From Bacillus sp. OK048 (GTDB lineage Bacteria > Bacillota > Bacilli > Bacillales > Cytobacillaceae), in contig NZ_FNHN01000002.1 in assembly GCF_900103525.1 (NCBI RefSeq), forward strand, positions 186,001-250,000: 64,000 nucleotides of DNA, written 5' to 3'. The notes under the pieces were generated by a model. The model had not been told where the DNA came from and made no database searches. It saw nothing but the letters and a program-made list of their open reading frames with translations. The position numbers and the translations under genes are program-made. Below, one piece after another: positions 55,497 through 64,000 of this stretch; position 1 is the first letter of the stretch, and each line of letters opens with the position of its first letter.

Positions 55497-56166
55497 AATC
55501 TGTAGTTACTGTTAAGCCTTGAAGGATTGCTACCCCAGCACTCGCACCAATTCTGGTTGCTCCCGCTTCAATCATTTTTTCTGTATCTTCGGTATTACGG
55601 ACTCCACCGGAAGCTTTCACCCCAATAGATGGCCCTACTGTTTCCCTCATGAGCTTGATATCTTCAACCGTTGCACCGCCTGTGGAGAAACCAGTAGATG
55701 TTTTCACAAAATCTGTACCTGCCTTTACTGCCAGTTCACAGGCACGAATTTTTTCTTCCCTCGTTAATAAGCTAGTTTCAATAATGACCTTTGTTAATGC
55801 CCTGCCCTTTGCAGCTTCCATAACTGCACGGATATCTTTTTCAACTAACTCATCATTTTGGTCCTTCAAAGCCGCAATGTTGATCACCATATCAACTTCG
55901 TCTGCACCATTTTCAATTGCATTATTTGTCTCAAAAGCCTTTGTTTCGGGTGTTGTTGCACCTAATGGAAAACCAATGACTGTACAAACCTTCACCCCAC
56001 TGCCATTTAATAAATCTCTTGCAGTACTTACCCAAGTGGGGTTCACACAAACGGAAAAGAATTTATGTTCTTTTGCCTCCTGGCAAAGGGTGTCAATTTG
56101 TTGGCGAGTAGCATCAGCTTTTAATAAAGTATGATCAATCATTGAAGCAATGTTTGTAGTGGACAT
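55492..56166 (-). CDS. deoC: Deoxyribose-phosphate aldolase
   Basis: A 224-residue class I aldolase converting 2-deoxyribose-5-phosphate to glyceraldehyde-3-phosphate and acetaldehyde in nucleoside catabolism. The Schiff-base lysine is in [15 protein letters not shown], and a second key lysine in [19 protein letters not shown] is the start, after GAAAGGAG; the frame opens 16 codons earlier. In B. subtilis deoC lies in a nucleoside operon elsewhere, so its place beside mtaB is a lineage feature. Confidence 0.95.
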   Translation of the reverse strand: MSTTNIASMIDHTLLKADATRQQIDTLCQEAKEHKFFSVCVNPTWVSTARDLLNGSGVKVCTVIGFPLGATTPETKAFETNNAIENGADEVDMVINIAALKDQNDELVEKDIRAVMEAAKGRALTKVIIETSLLTREEKIRACELAVKAGTDFVKTSTGFSTGGATVEDIKLMRETVGPSIGVKASGGVRNTEDTEKMIEAGATRIGASAGVAILQGLTVTTDY

Positions 56167-56247
56167 AGATAAACTCCTTTCGATTCTCAATCTTTCATAT
56201 AATAGATTACCCAAAAAACCATAAAAATAGGGACCAAAATAAGTGCC

Positions 56248-57606
56248 TTAAATGGCAGCTTCTTCTTCAGCAAATACGTCTGATTTTACACTATGATCCT
56301 CAACAACACGAATAAATTGGCCTTCATTGTAAGGATAACCAGCTTTGGTAATCTTCACTTTAACAAGCTTTCCAATCATTTCTTCTGTTGCTGGAAAGAC
56401 GACTTTTAAATAATTGTCAGAATAACCTACATACATACCTGTGCCAAATTCTTCTTCAGGAATAACTTCCAAAACATCATTTTCAAATTGTGATGAATAT
56501 TCCTTAGCCAACTGGTCTGAAAGTGTAATCAAACGGTGGACACGATCATTCTTTACTTCTTCATCCACTTGGTCTTCCATGCGTGCAGCAGGCGTTCCAG
56601 TACGCTTAGAATATGGGAAAACATGTAGCTCTGAGAATTTATGTTCATTAATGAAGTTATATGTTTCCATAAATTCTTCTTCCGTTTCTCCAGGAAAACC
56701 AACAATAACGTCAGATGTCACCGCAAGACCAGGAAGTACTTCTTTAAGGCGATCTAATCTTTCGCCAAAGAATTCCATTGTATATTTGCGACGCATTCTT
56801 TTTAGAACGGTATTTGAACCAGACTGAATCGGGATATGCAAATGACGAACAATTATGTTAGAATGCTTGATTACTTCAATCACTTCATCGGTTATTTGGC
56901 TAGCTTCAATGGATGAAATTCGCAGGCGTGCTAGTCCTTTCACCTGAGCTTCTAAATCACGAAGCAATAAGGCTAGATTGTAATCCTTCATATCCTCACC
57001 ATAGCCACCTGTGTGAATTCCGGTTAAGACGATTTCTTTATAGCCCGCATCCACAAGCTGCTGTGCTTGGCGAATGACTTCCTTCGGATCACGTGATCTC
57101 ATTAAGCCACGTGCCCAAGGGATAATACAAAAAGTACAGAAATTGTTACAACCTTCTTGAATTTTCAAAGATGCACGTGTCCGATCGGTAAACGCTGGAA
57201 CATCAAGTTCTTCGTAAACACGATTTTTCATAATATTGCCTACACCATTGATCGGCTGGCGCTCTGTTTTATACTGTTCAATGTATTCAAGCATTTTTAC
57301 CCGATCCTGAGTTCCCACTACGATATCAACACCTGGAATTGCCATTATCTCTGCAGGAGATGTTTGTGCATAGCATCCTGTTACACATATAACCGCGTCG
57401 GGGTTTTTGCGAACCGCACGTCGGATTACTTGGCGGCTTTTTTTATCGCCTGTATTTGTTACAGTGCAAGTATTAATAATATAGACATCAGAGATTGATT
57501 CAAAATCAACTCGCTCATAGCTTTCTTGCTTGAACAATTGCCAGATTGCTTCAGTCTCATAATGATTTACTTTACATCCAAGTGTATGAAAAGCGACTGT
57601 TGGCAT
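56248..57606 (-). CDS. mtaB: tRNA t(6)A37 methylthiotransferase MtaB
   Basis: A 452-residue radical-SAM enzyme converting t6A to ms2t6A at tRNA position 37. The N-terminal UPF0004 domain has cluster cysteines in HTLGCKVNHYETEA, NTCTVTN and CVTGCYAQ. The radical-SAM motif is CNNFCTFCIIPWARG. A TRAM domain closes the protein (KLVKVKITKAGYPYNEGQF). MPTVAFHTLG is chosen as start because GAGGAG is nine bases upstream; an ATG three codons earlier touches that site. It follows rsmE closely. Confidence 0.95.
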   Translation of the reverse strand: MPTVAFHTLGCKVNHYETEAIWQLFKQESYERVDFESISDVYIINTCTVTNTGDKKSRQVIRRAVRKNPDAVICVTGCYAQTSPAEIMAIPGVDIVVGTQDRVKMLEYIEQYKTERQPINGVGNIMKNRVYEELDVPAFTDRTRASLKIQEGCNNFCTFCIIPWARGLMRSRDPKEVIRQAQQLVDAGYKEIVLTGIHTGGYGEDMKDYNLALLLRDLEAQVKGLARLRISSIEASQITDEVIEVIKHSNIIVRHLHIPIQSGSNTVLKRMRRKYTMEFFGERLDRLKEVLPGLAVTSDVIVGFPGETEEEFMETYNFINEHKFSELHVFPYSKRTGTPAARMEDQVDEEVKNDRVHRLITLSDQLAKEYSSQFENDVLEVIPEEEFGTGMYVGYSDNYLKVVFPATEEMIGKLVKVKITKAGYPYNEGQFIRVVEDHSVKSDVFAEEEAAI

Positions 57607-57611
57607 TTTAT

Positions 57612-58364
57612 TCATCTCCTCAATAATTCAAATTGGTAGGAAATCGCCGCTAGAGCATATAAGGGCGCCGTTTCCGTTCTTAAAATACGTGGACCTAAGC
57701 CGCAAAGAGAAAAATCATTTTCCCGTAAAATATCAACCTCTTCTTCAGCTAATCCACCCTCTGGACCAAACACAATAAGCAGTGATTCACCATGTTTCAT
57801 TTTTTGTAATGTTGCTGAGAAAATAGATGTTTCACCACTTCTGCTTTCATCTTCAAAAGCAACTAATTTATAATGATAATTTTTACTTTTTTCTATTAAG
57901 GCTTTTAAATTCATTGGATGGATAATTTCTGGTACCATTCCGCGATGGGATTGCTCCGCAGCTTCTTTTGCAATCTTTTGCCATCTGTCAATTTTTTTAG
58001 CTGACTTTTTTTCATCCCATTTAACAACCGAACGGCGGGCAGAGAATGGAATAAATTCATGGGCACCGAGTTCTGTACCTTTTTGAATAATCCACTCAAG
58101 CTTGTCTCCCTTAGGAAGACCACTTGCAATCGTGATGAAAATCGGGAGTTCTGACTTCTCATCTATCCATTGTACAACGTCTGCAACGACTTGTTCATCG
58201 GTAATTTTTGCAATTTCGCAGATAGCTCCATCTCCATTAGGATCGACACAAATGATTTTGTCCCCGAGCTCCATGCGCATAACCTTAATTATGTGATGGC
58301 GGTCATCCGAATCAATCAAAAAACTAGTTTCAGTTGCTCGTTGTTTAACAAAATAGCGTTGCAT
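57612..58364 (-). CDS. rsmE: 16S rRNA (uracil1498-N3)-methyltransferase RsmE
   Basis: A 250-residue SPOUT-fold enzyme methylating U1498 of 16S rRNA. An N-terminal PUA-like domain (MQRYFV ... HHIIKVMRMELGDKIICVDPNG) precedes the knotted SAM site with LLIVFGPEGGLAEEEVDIL and LGPRILRTETAPLYAL. The start is the ATG at 58364, eight bases after GGAGGGTG. It sits between prmA and mtaB as in B. subtilis. Confidence 0.94.
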   Translation of the reverse strand: MQRYFVKQRATETSFLIDSDDRHHIIKVMRMELGDKIICVDPNGDGAICEIAKITDEQVVADVVQWIDEKSELPIFITIASGLPKGDKLEWIIQKGTELGAHEFIPFSARRSVVKWDEKKSAKKIDRWQKIAKEAAEQSHRGMVPEIIHPMNLKALIEKSKNYHYKLVAFEDESRSGETSIFSATLQKMKHGESLLIVFGPEGGLAEEEVDILRENDFSLCGLGPRILRTETAPLYALAAISYQFELLRR

Positions 58365-58416
58365 TCGATACACCCTCCCTAAACAAAGAAAAAAGGGGTA
58401 TTATCCCCTTTAAGAA

Positions 58417-59358
58417 TTATACCCTCTTGGCAATAATCGCAACCCAATCTTCCATTAAGATTGTTTCTGTGATTTCAAATCCTGTAGAAATTAGTGCTTC
58501 TTTTACCATATCTTTCTTCTGTTGAATAATTCCTGAAGCAATAAAAAGTCCGCCTGGTTTTAAAATACGCGCTACGTCATCTGTAAACCGCAAAATAACT
58601 TCCGCTAAAATATTAGCAACAATAACATCTGCCGAATTTTCTTCTACCCCATCTAAGAGATTATTTTGCTTAGTCGTTACTTTGTCATTTACTTTGTTGA
58701 GTTTTATGTTAAGTCTAGCTGAAGTGACAGCAACTTCATCCAAGTCAAATGCACGGACATCTTCTGCTCCTAACATTGCCGCAGCAATACTAAGGACACC
58801 AGAGCCAGTACCAACATCAATTACCCTGTCACCTGTTTGAACAGACCTTTCTAGAGCTTGAATACACATGACCGTAGTCGGATGTGTTCCGGTTCCGAAA
58901 GCCATTCCAGGGTCCAATTCAATGATTAATTCATCACTGCTGACTGGGGTGTATATCTCCCAAGTAGGAACAATCGTAAACCTCTCTGAAATTTTAACAG
59001 GATGGTAGTATTTCTTCCATGCTGTAGCCCATTCTTCTTCATTCACTTCACTTATCGTTACTTCATTTAATCCAATATCGATATTGTGAATGATAAGGTT
59101 ATTTATTGATTCTTTTATCGCATCTACCGTTTCACCTAAGAAACTGTTTACTGGAAGATAAGCTTTTACAATAACGCCTTCTTCAGGGTAATCATCAGGA
59201 TTGAGTTGGTAGATTTCCCCGAATTGATCTTCCCTTTCCTTTGTTAGTTCAAAAGGGTCCTCAATAACTACACCGCTGGCTCCCGCCTCGTGTAAAATAT
59301 GTGATATTGGTTCAATCGCTTCGTTTGTAGTGTGAATACTAAATTCAGACCATTTCAT
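58417..59358 (-). CDS. prmA: Ribosomal protein L11 methyltransferase
   Basis: A 313-residue enzyme trimethylating L11 at several amino groups. An N-terminal substrate-binding domain of about 100 residues is followed by the class I methyltransferase fold with [30 protein letters not shown] and [26 protein letters not shown] is the family's conserved lead-in. It lies 17 bp downstream of dnaJ. The ribosome site is GGAG ten bases upstream. Confidence 0.95.
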   Translation of the reverse strand: MKWSEFSIHTTNEAIEPISHILHEAGASGVVIEDPFELTKEREDQFGEIYQLNPDDYPEEGVIVKAYLPVNSFLGETVDAIKESINNLIIHNIDIGLNEVTISEVNEEEWATAWKKYYHPVKISERFTIVPTWEIYTPVSSDELIIELDPGMAFGTGTHPTTVMCIQALERSVQTGDRVIDVGTGSGVLSIAAAMLGAEDVRAFDLDEVAVTSARLNIKLNKVNDKVTTKQNNLLDGVEENSADVIVANILAEVILRFTDDVARILKPGGLFIASGIIQQKKDMVKEALISTGFEITETILMEDWVAIIAKRV

Positions 59359-59375
59359 TCTACCAACTCCAATCT

Positions 59376-60506
59376 TTACTCACCCTTAAAGGCTCGTTTT
59401 ACTTTTGAGAAGAAACCTTCTTCATGTTCCCCTATTGGTGAATTACCACTAAGGTCTGCAAACTCTCGAAGAAGTTGCTTTTGTTTGTCAGTTAACTTCG
59501 TAGGAGTAATCATACGGACAATGATGTGCTGGTCCCCTACTCCATAACCACGGACATTCGGAATCCCTTTTCCTTTGAGACGGAATTTAGTCCCAGTTTG
59601 TGTTCCAGCAGGAACCTTAAGTTTTATTTTCCCATGCAAAGTCGGAACTTCAATTTCGTCCCCAAGTGACGCTTGAACAAAGGTGATAGGCATTTCACAG
59701 TAAACATCATCGCCGTCTCTTTCAAAAAACTCATGTTCTCTTACGTGGAATACAATATATAAATCCCCAGATGGACCTCCATTAATTCCAGCCTCACCTT
59801 GTCCTGAAACCCTTAACTGTTGACCATCATCGATACCAGCAGGAATTTTCACATGGATTTTTTTGCGTTTTTTCACTTTACCAGTACCGCCACAGGTTGA
59901 ACACTTATGTTTAATTTCTTTACCCGTACCGTTACAATGGTGACAAATACGGCGATTTACCACTCTGCCAAATGGAGTGTTTTGCTCGATATTTAACTGC
60001 CCTGTTCCGTGACAATGCTGACATGTTTCTGGGTTTGTTCCCTTTTTAGCACCTGACCCACTACATGTACCACATGTCTCTTCACGTGGAATTTCAATAT
60101 CTGTTTCTTTCCCAAATGCAGCTTCCTCGAAAGAAATAGTCATAGTGTATTGTAAGTCTGCACCCTGTCTTGGAGCATTTGGATCACGTCGGCGCGATCC
60201 ACCGCCGCCACCAAAGAACGTATTGAAAATATCTTCAAAGCCGCCAAATCCGCCGCCAAAATCACCGCCGCCGCCAAATCCTTGATTTGGATCAGCATGA
60301 CCGAATTGATCATAATGTGCCTTTTTTTGCTCATCGCTTAAAACCTCATAAGCTTCAGCGATTTCTTTAAATTTATCTGCAGCATCTGGCTCTTTATTTA
60401 TATCTGGATGATATTGTTTAGAGAGCTTTCGATATGCTTTTTTTATTTCATCCTTAGAAGCGCTCTTACTAACTCCAAGCACCTCATAGTAATCTCGTTT
60501 ACTCAT
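59376..60506 (-). CDS. dnaJ: Chaperone protein DnaJ
   Basis: A 376-residue type I J-protein co-chaperone of DnaK. The J-domain has the HPD tripeptide ([12 protein letters not shown]). A G/F-rich stretch follows ([31 protein letters not shown]). Four zinc repeats read [24 protein letters not shown] and [19 protein letters not shown] is the start, with GGGAGTGG upstream. It belongs to the HrcA-regulated operon and is 140 bp downstream of dnaK. Confidence 0.97.
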   Translation of the reverse strand: MSKRDYYEVLGVSKSASKDEIKKAYRKLSKQYHPDINKEPDAADKFKEIAEAYEVLSDEQKKAHYDQFGHADPNQGFGGGGDFGGGFGGFEDIFNTFFGGGGGSRRRDPNAPRQGADLQYTMTISFEEAAFGKETDIEIPREETCGTCSGSGAKKGTNPETCQHCHGTGQLNIEQNTPFGRVVNRRICHHCNGTGKEIKHKCSTCGGTGKVKKRKKIHVKIPAGIDDGQQLRVSGQGEAGINGGPSGDLYIVFHVREHEFFERDGDDVYCEMPITFVQASLGDEIEVPTLHGKIKLKVPAGTQTGTKFRLKGKGIPNVRGYGVGDQHIIVRMITPTKLTDKQKQLLREFADLSGNSPIGEHEEGFFSKVKRAFKGE

Positions 60507-60582
60507 GATTACCACTCCCGAATATTTCACATAAAAATTATTTTAACATTTGTAAGCAGGTATTTGCAATAAAAACACAATT

Positions 60583-60626
60583 GACAAAGGAAAAAGCCAA
60601 AGCCGAGGCTGACTTTGACCTTTTCA
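60583..60626 (-). terminator. Imperfect stem-loop between dnaK and dnaJ
   Basis: CAAAG and CTTTG with inner GCC/GGC around AGCCTCGGCT form a modest stem followed by TTTTTCC on the minus strand. It may attenuate transcription or protect the dnaK 3' end. Pairing is imperfect. Confidence 0.4.
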
Positions 60627-60646
60627 TTAGATACTAGTTTGAAATT

Positions 60647-62491
<1,845 letters not shown>

Positions 62492-62512
62492 CTAGTTAAT
62501 AATATGTAGGTT

Positions 62513-63109
62513 TTATTGATTAACCTTAACCATTGATGGGCGGATTACCCGATCTTTTAAAATGTACCCTTTTTGAAATTCATCGGTTACGATATTAGAA
62601 CCGAAGCTTTCATCTTCACCTTGCATAACGGCATGATGGAAATTAGGATCAAACTCATTACCTACTGCTTCAATCACTTCAACGCCTTCTGTCTTCAAGG
62701 CTTCCACTAAACTGCGGTAAACCATATCCATTCCTTGAAGTAAAGATTTCGTCTGCTCATTGTCTGCTTCTATTTTTAAGGCTCTTTCAAAATTGTCTAA
62801 AGCCGGAAGCAATTCAGTGACTAATTTCTGTGCTCTATATTTTTCAGCAGCCTCACTATCTAATCGAGTACGACGGCGGAAATTATCAAAGTCAGCTTGA
62901 AGACGTAAGTAACGATTGTCTGCATCTTCTAACTTGCTGGTGAGTACTTCGATCTCAGCAGCATAGTCTACCGTTGATTCTTGTTCTGAATCAACTGCTT
63001 CTGCAAAAACTGTTTCTACGTCCTCATCGGTAAGTTCCACATGGTCATTCATTTGTGTTTCAACTTCCTCATTAAGCGTGTTGTTCTTTTCATTTGTCAA
63101 CTTACTCAC
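62513..63109 (-). CDS. grpE: Nucleotide exchange factor GrpE
   Basis: A 198-residue dimeric exchange factor for DnaK. An acidic N-terminal tail of about 60 residues precedes a long coiled coil ([19 protein letters not shown] region) and the C-terminal beta domain ending [53 protein letters not shown]. The start ATG lies seven bases behind AAGGAGGTGAG. Two hairpins lie between hrcA and grpE. Confidence 0.96.
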   Translation of the reverse strand: MSKLTNEKNNTLNEEVETQMNDHVELTDEDVETVFAEAVDSEQESTVDYAAEIEVLTSKLEDADNRYLRLQADFDNFRRRTRLDSEAAEKYRAQKLVTELLPALDNFERALKIEADNEQTKSLLQGMDMVYRSLVEALKTEGVEVIEAVGNEFDPNFHHAVMQGEDESFGSNIVTDEFQKGYILKDRVIRPSMVKVNQ

Positions 63110-63159
63110 CTCCTTAAAGGTTTAATAAAACATATATGAAATAAATGATTTCATGAAAA

Positions 63160-63210
63160 GGTGGGTGAAAAAAGTTATTCACCCTCAGTGAAAAAATGAG
63201 TTTTCACTCC
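63160..63210 (-). promoter_or_regulatory. Paired hairpins between hrcA and grpE
   Basis: Two stem-loops occur in tandem: AGTGAAAA/TTTTCACT (63187-63208) and GGGTGAA/TTCACCC (63163-63184). Neither is followed by a proper T run, so they are unlikely terminators. In B. subtilis the dnaK operon mRNA is processed between hrcA and grpE; these could be the equivalent site, which is an inference. Confidence 0.5.
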
Positions 63211-63229
63211 TTACTCAATATTTCCAGCC

Positions 63230-64000
63230 CTAATATTTTTGATACAGGTTTGTTAATACTGATGTCAAGTCCTTACTCAAAAACTTCAGCAAGCTTATTA
63301 CTCGTGAATATTCCATTCTAGTTGGACCAAGAATCGCAATAGTTCCCAATTTCTCTGTACCAACCGAATAGGTAGCCGTAATGAGACTGCAATTTTCCAT
63401 AGCGCTAATTTTGTTTTCCCTGCCAATTTTTATGTTTATACCAGCAGAGTCATGTTTGATTAATGGATAAATCCATTCTTCGTGATCGATCATTTGCAGG
63501 AGACTACGAATTTTGCTAATATCATGAAACTCCGGCTGACTTAACATATTTGTCTTACCGCCAAAGAATATTTTTTCATTAACAGGCATTTTCAAGGAAT
63601 CCGCTATAGTATGAAGCATTAAATCATAATTTCTGATATGCTGCCTTAACAATGTCGCGACTTCTTTGTACATTTTATCGTTAAGATCTTCAATTGCTAC
63701 ACCGGTTAACCGTTCGTTTAGAATGTTTACCGTCTTTTCCAAATCACTCGCATCCACTGTAGGAGGCAAATAAAATGTTCGGTTTTCAACATGCCCTGAA
63801 TCGGTAACGAAGATTGCTACGGCTGTTTCCTTGTTTAAAGGAATAATTTGAATCCTTTTTAGTTTATTAAAGCTGGCCGCAGGTCCTAAAACGATGGAAG
63901 TATAATTTGTTAGTTCAGATAGAATCTTTGCAGATTTTTGAATTATTGTTTCAAATTCAAAAATCCTTTCAGCAAATATTGATTGGATAATCGATATTTC
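63230..64000 (-). CDS. hrcA: Heat-inducible repressor HrcA (C-terminal part, cut by window)
   Basis: The frame is open to the window edge and gives about 256 residues of HrcA. It starts here within a region reading [20 protein letters not shown] and ends VLTNLYQKY at a stop at 63230. The segment includes [36 protein letters not shown], and the terminal [18 protein letters not shown]. The N-terminal winged helix and the CIRCE operator lie beyond the window. HrcA represses this operon by binding CIRCE and is folded with help from GroEL in B. subtilis. Confidence 0.93.
   Translation of the reverse strand, partial: EISIIQSIFAERIFEFETIIQKSAKILSELTNYTSIVLGPAASFNKLKRIQIIPLNKETAVAIFVTDSGHVENRTFYLPPTVDASDLEKTVNILNERLTGVAIEDLNDKMYKEVATLLRQHIRNYDLMLHTIADSLKMPVNEKIFFGGKTNMLSQPEFHDISKIRSLLQMIDHEEWIYPLIKHDSAGINIKIGRENKISAMENCSLITATYSVGTEKLGTIAILGPTRMEYSRVISLLKFLSKDLTSVLTNLYQKY

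Overview
The window is a contiguous stretch of a low-GC Firmicutes chromosome, almost certainly Bacillaceae. Gene order is nearly collinear with the Bacillus subtilis yqg-yqf-yqe region (yqgU to hrcA), with the same short overlaps and small hypothetical genes. Departures from B. subtilis (single-chain glycyl-tRNA synthetase, zur next to znuBC, short NfeD, ldh inside the yqg cluster, fnr next to sodA) point to a Neobacillus/Mesobacillus/B. cereus-like lineage rather than B. subtilis itself. Species cannot be fixed from the sequence. There are no rRNA or tRNA genes, prophage genes, intact transposase genes, CRISPR arrays or biosynthetic clusters. Most genes run on the minus strand.

Layout. 1-10.4 kb: lipoprotein YqgU, murein peptidase YqgT, glucokinase, rhomboid protease GluP, lactate dehydrogenase, a DUF92 membrane protein, 5-formyl-THF cyclo-ligase, ribosomal protein L33, and a coupled DUF4912/glycosyltransferase pair. 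10.6-15.1 kb: the phosphate-uptake operon pstSCAB-phoU behind an 11-bp-periodic PhoP box. 15.2-20.5 kb: class B PBP, MFS transporter, Mn/Fe superoxide dismutase and a divergent Fnr-type oxygen sensor. 20.6-24.2 kb: yqgB, yqfZ, ispG, yqfX, yqfW on the plus strand, then about 500 bp of repeat DNA. 24.7-31.6 kb: zur-znuBC, yqfT, nfo, cshB, yqfQ, ispH. 31.7-38.8 kb: yqfO, trmK, cccA, an acyl-CoA dehydrogenase, and the sigA-dnaG operon preceded by a decayed yqxD. 39.4-43.7 kb: yqfL, ccpN, T-box-controlled glycyl-tRNA synthetase, recO, yqzL. 43.9-53.3 kb: era, cdd, dgkA, ybeY, pgpH, phoH, yqfD, yqfC, then a sigma-W-type nfeD-floA operon. 53.4-64 kb: yqeY-rpsU, a Na/Pi cotransporter, deoC, and mtaB-rsmE-prmA-dnaJ-dnaK-grpE-hrcA (hrcA is cut by the window end).

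The genes group into the core macromolecular cycle (primase, sigma A, GlyRS, RecO, Era, YbeY, ribosomal proteins, rRNA/tRNA modification), heat-shock chaperones with their HrcA repressor, phosphate and zinc homeostasis with their regulators, the last two steps of the MEP isoprenoid pathway (ispG and ispH, separated), envelope proteins and sporulation proteins (yqfC, yqfD).

I do not see a new multi-gene system. The less ordinary content is intergenic: a 183-bp GC-rich element with nested inverted termini (three full copies and a 77-bp deletion derivative); a 169-bp element with 15-bp perfect inverted ends and a 5-bp target duplication; four tandem 51-bp hairpin units between duplicated terminators; a second dispersed palindromic family; and a yqxD pseudogene broken by two frameshifts, a stop and a deletion. 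All promoter, operator and terminator calls are by eye.
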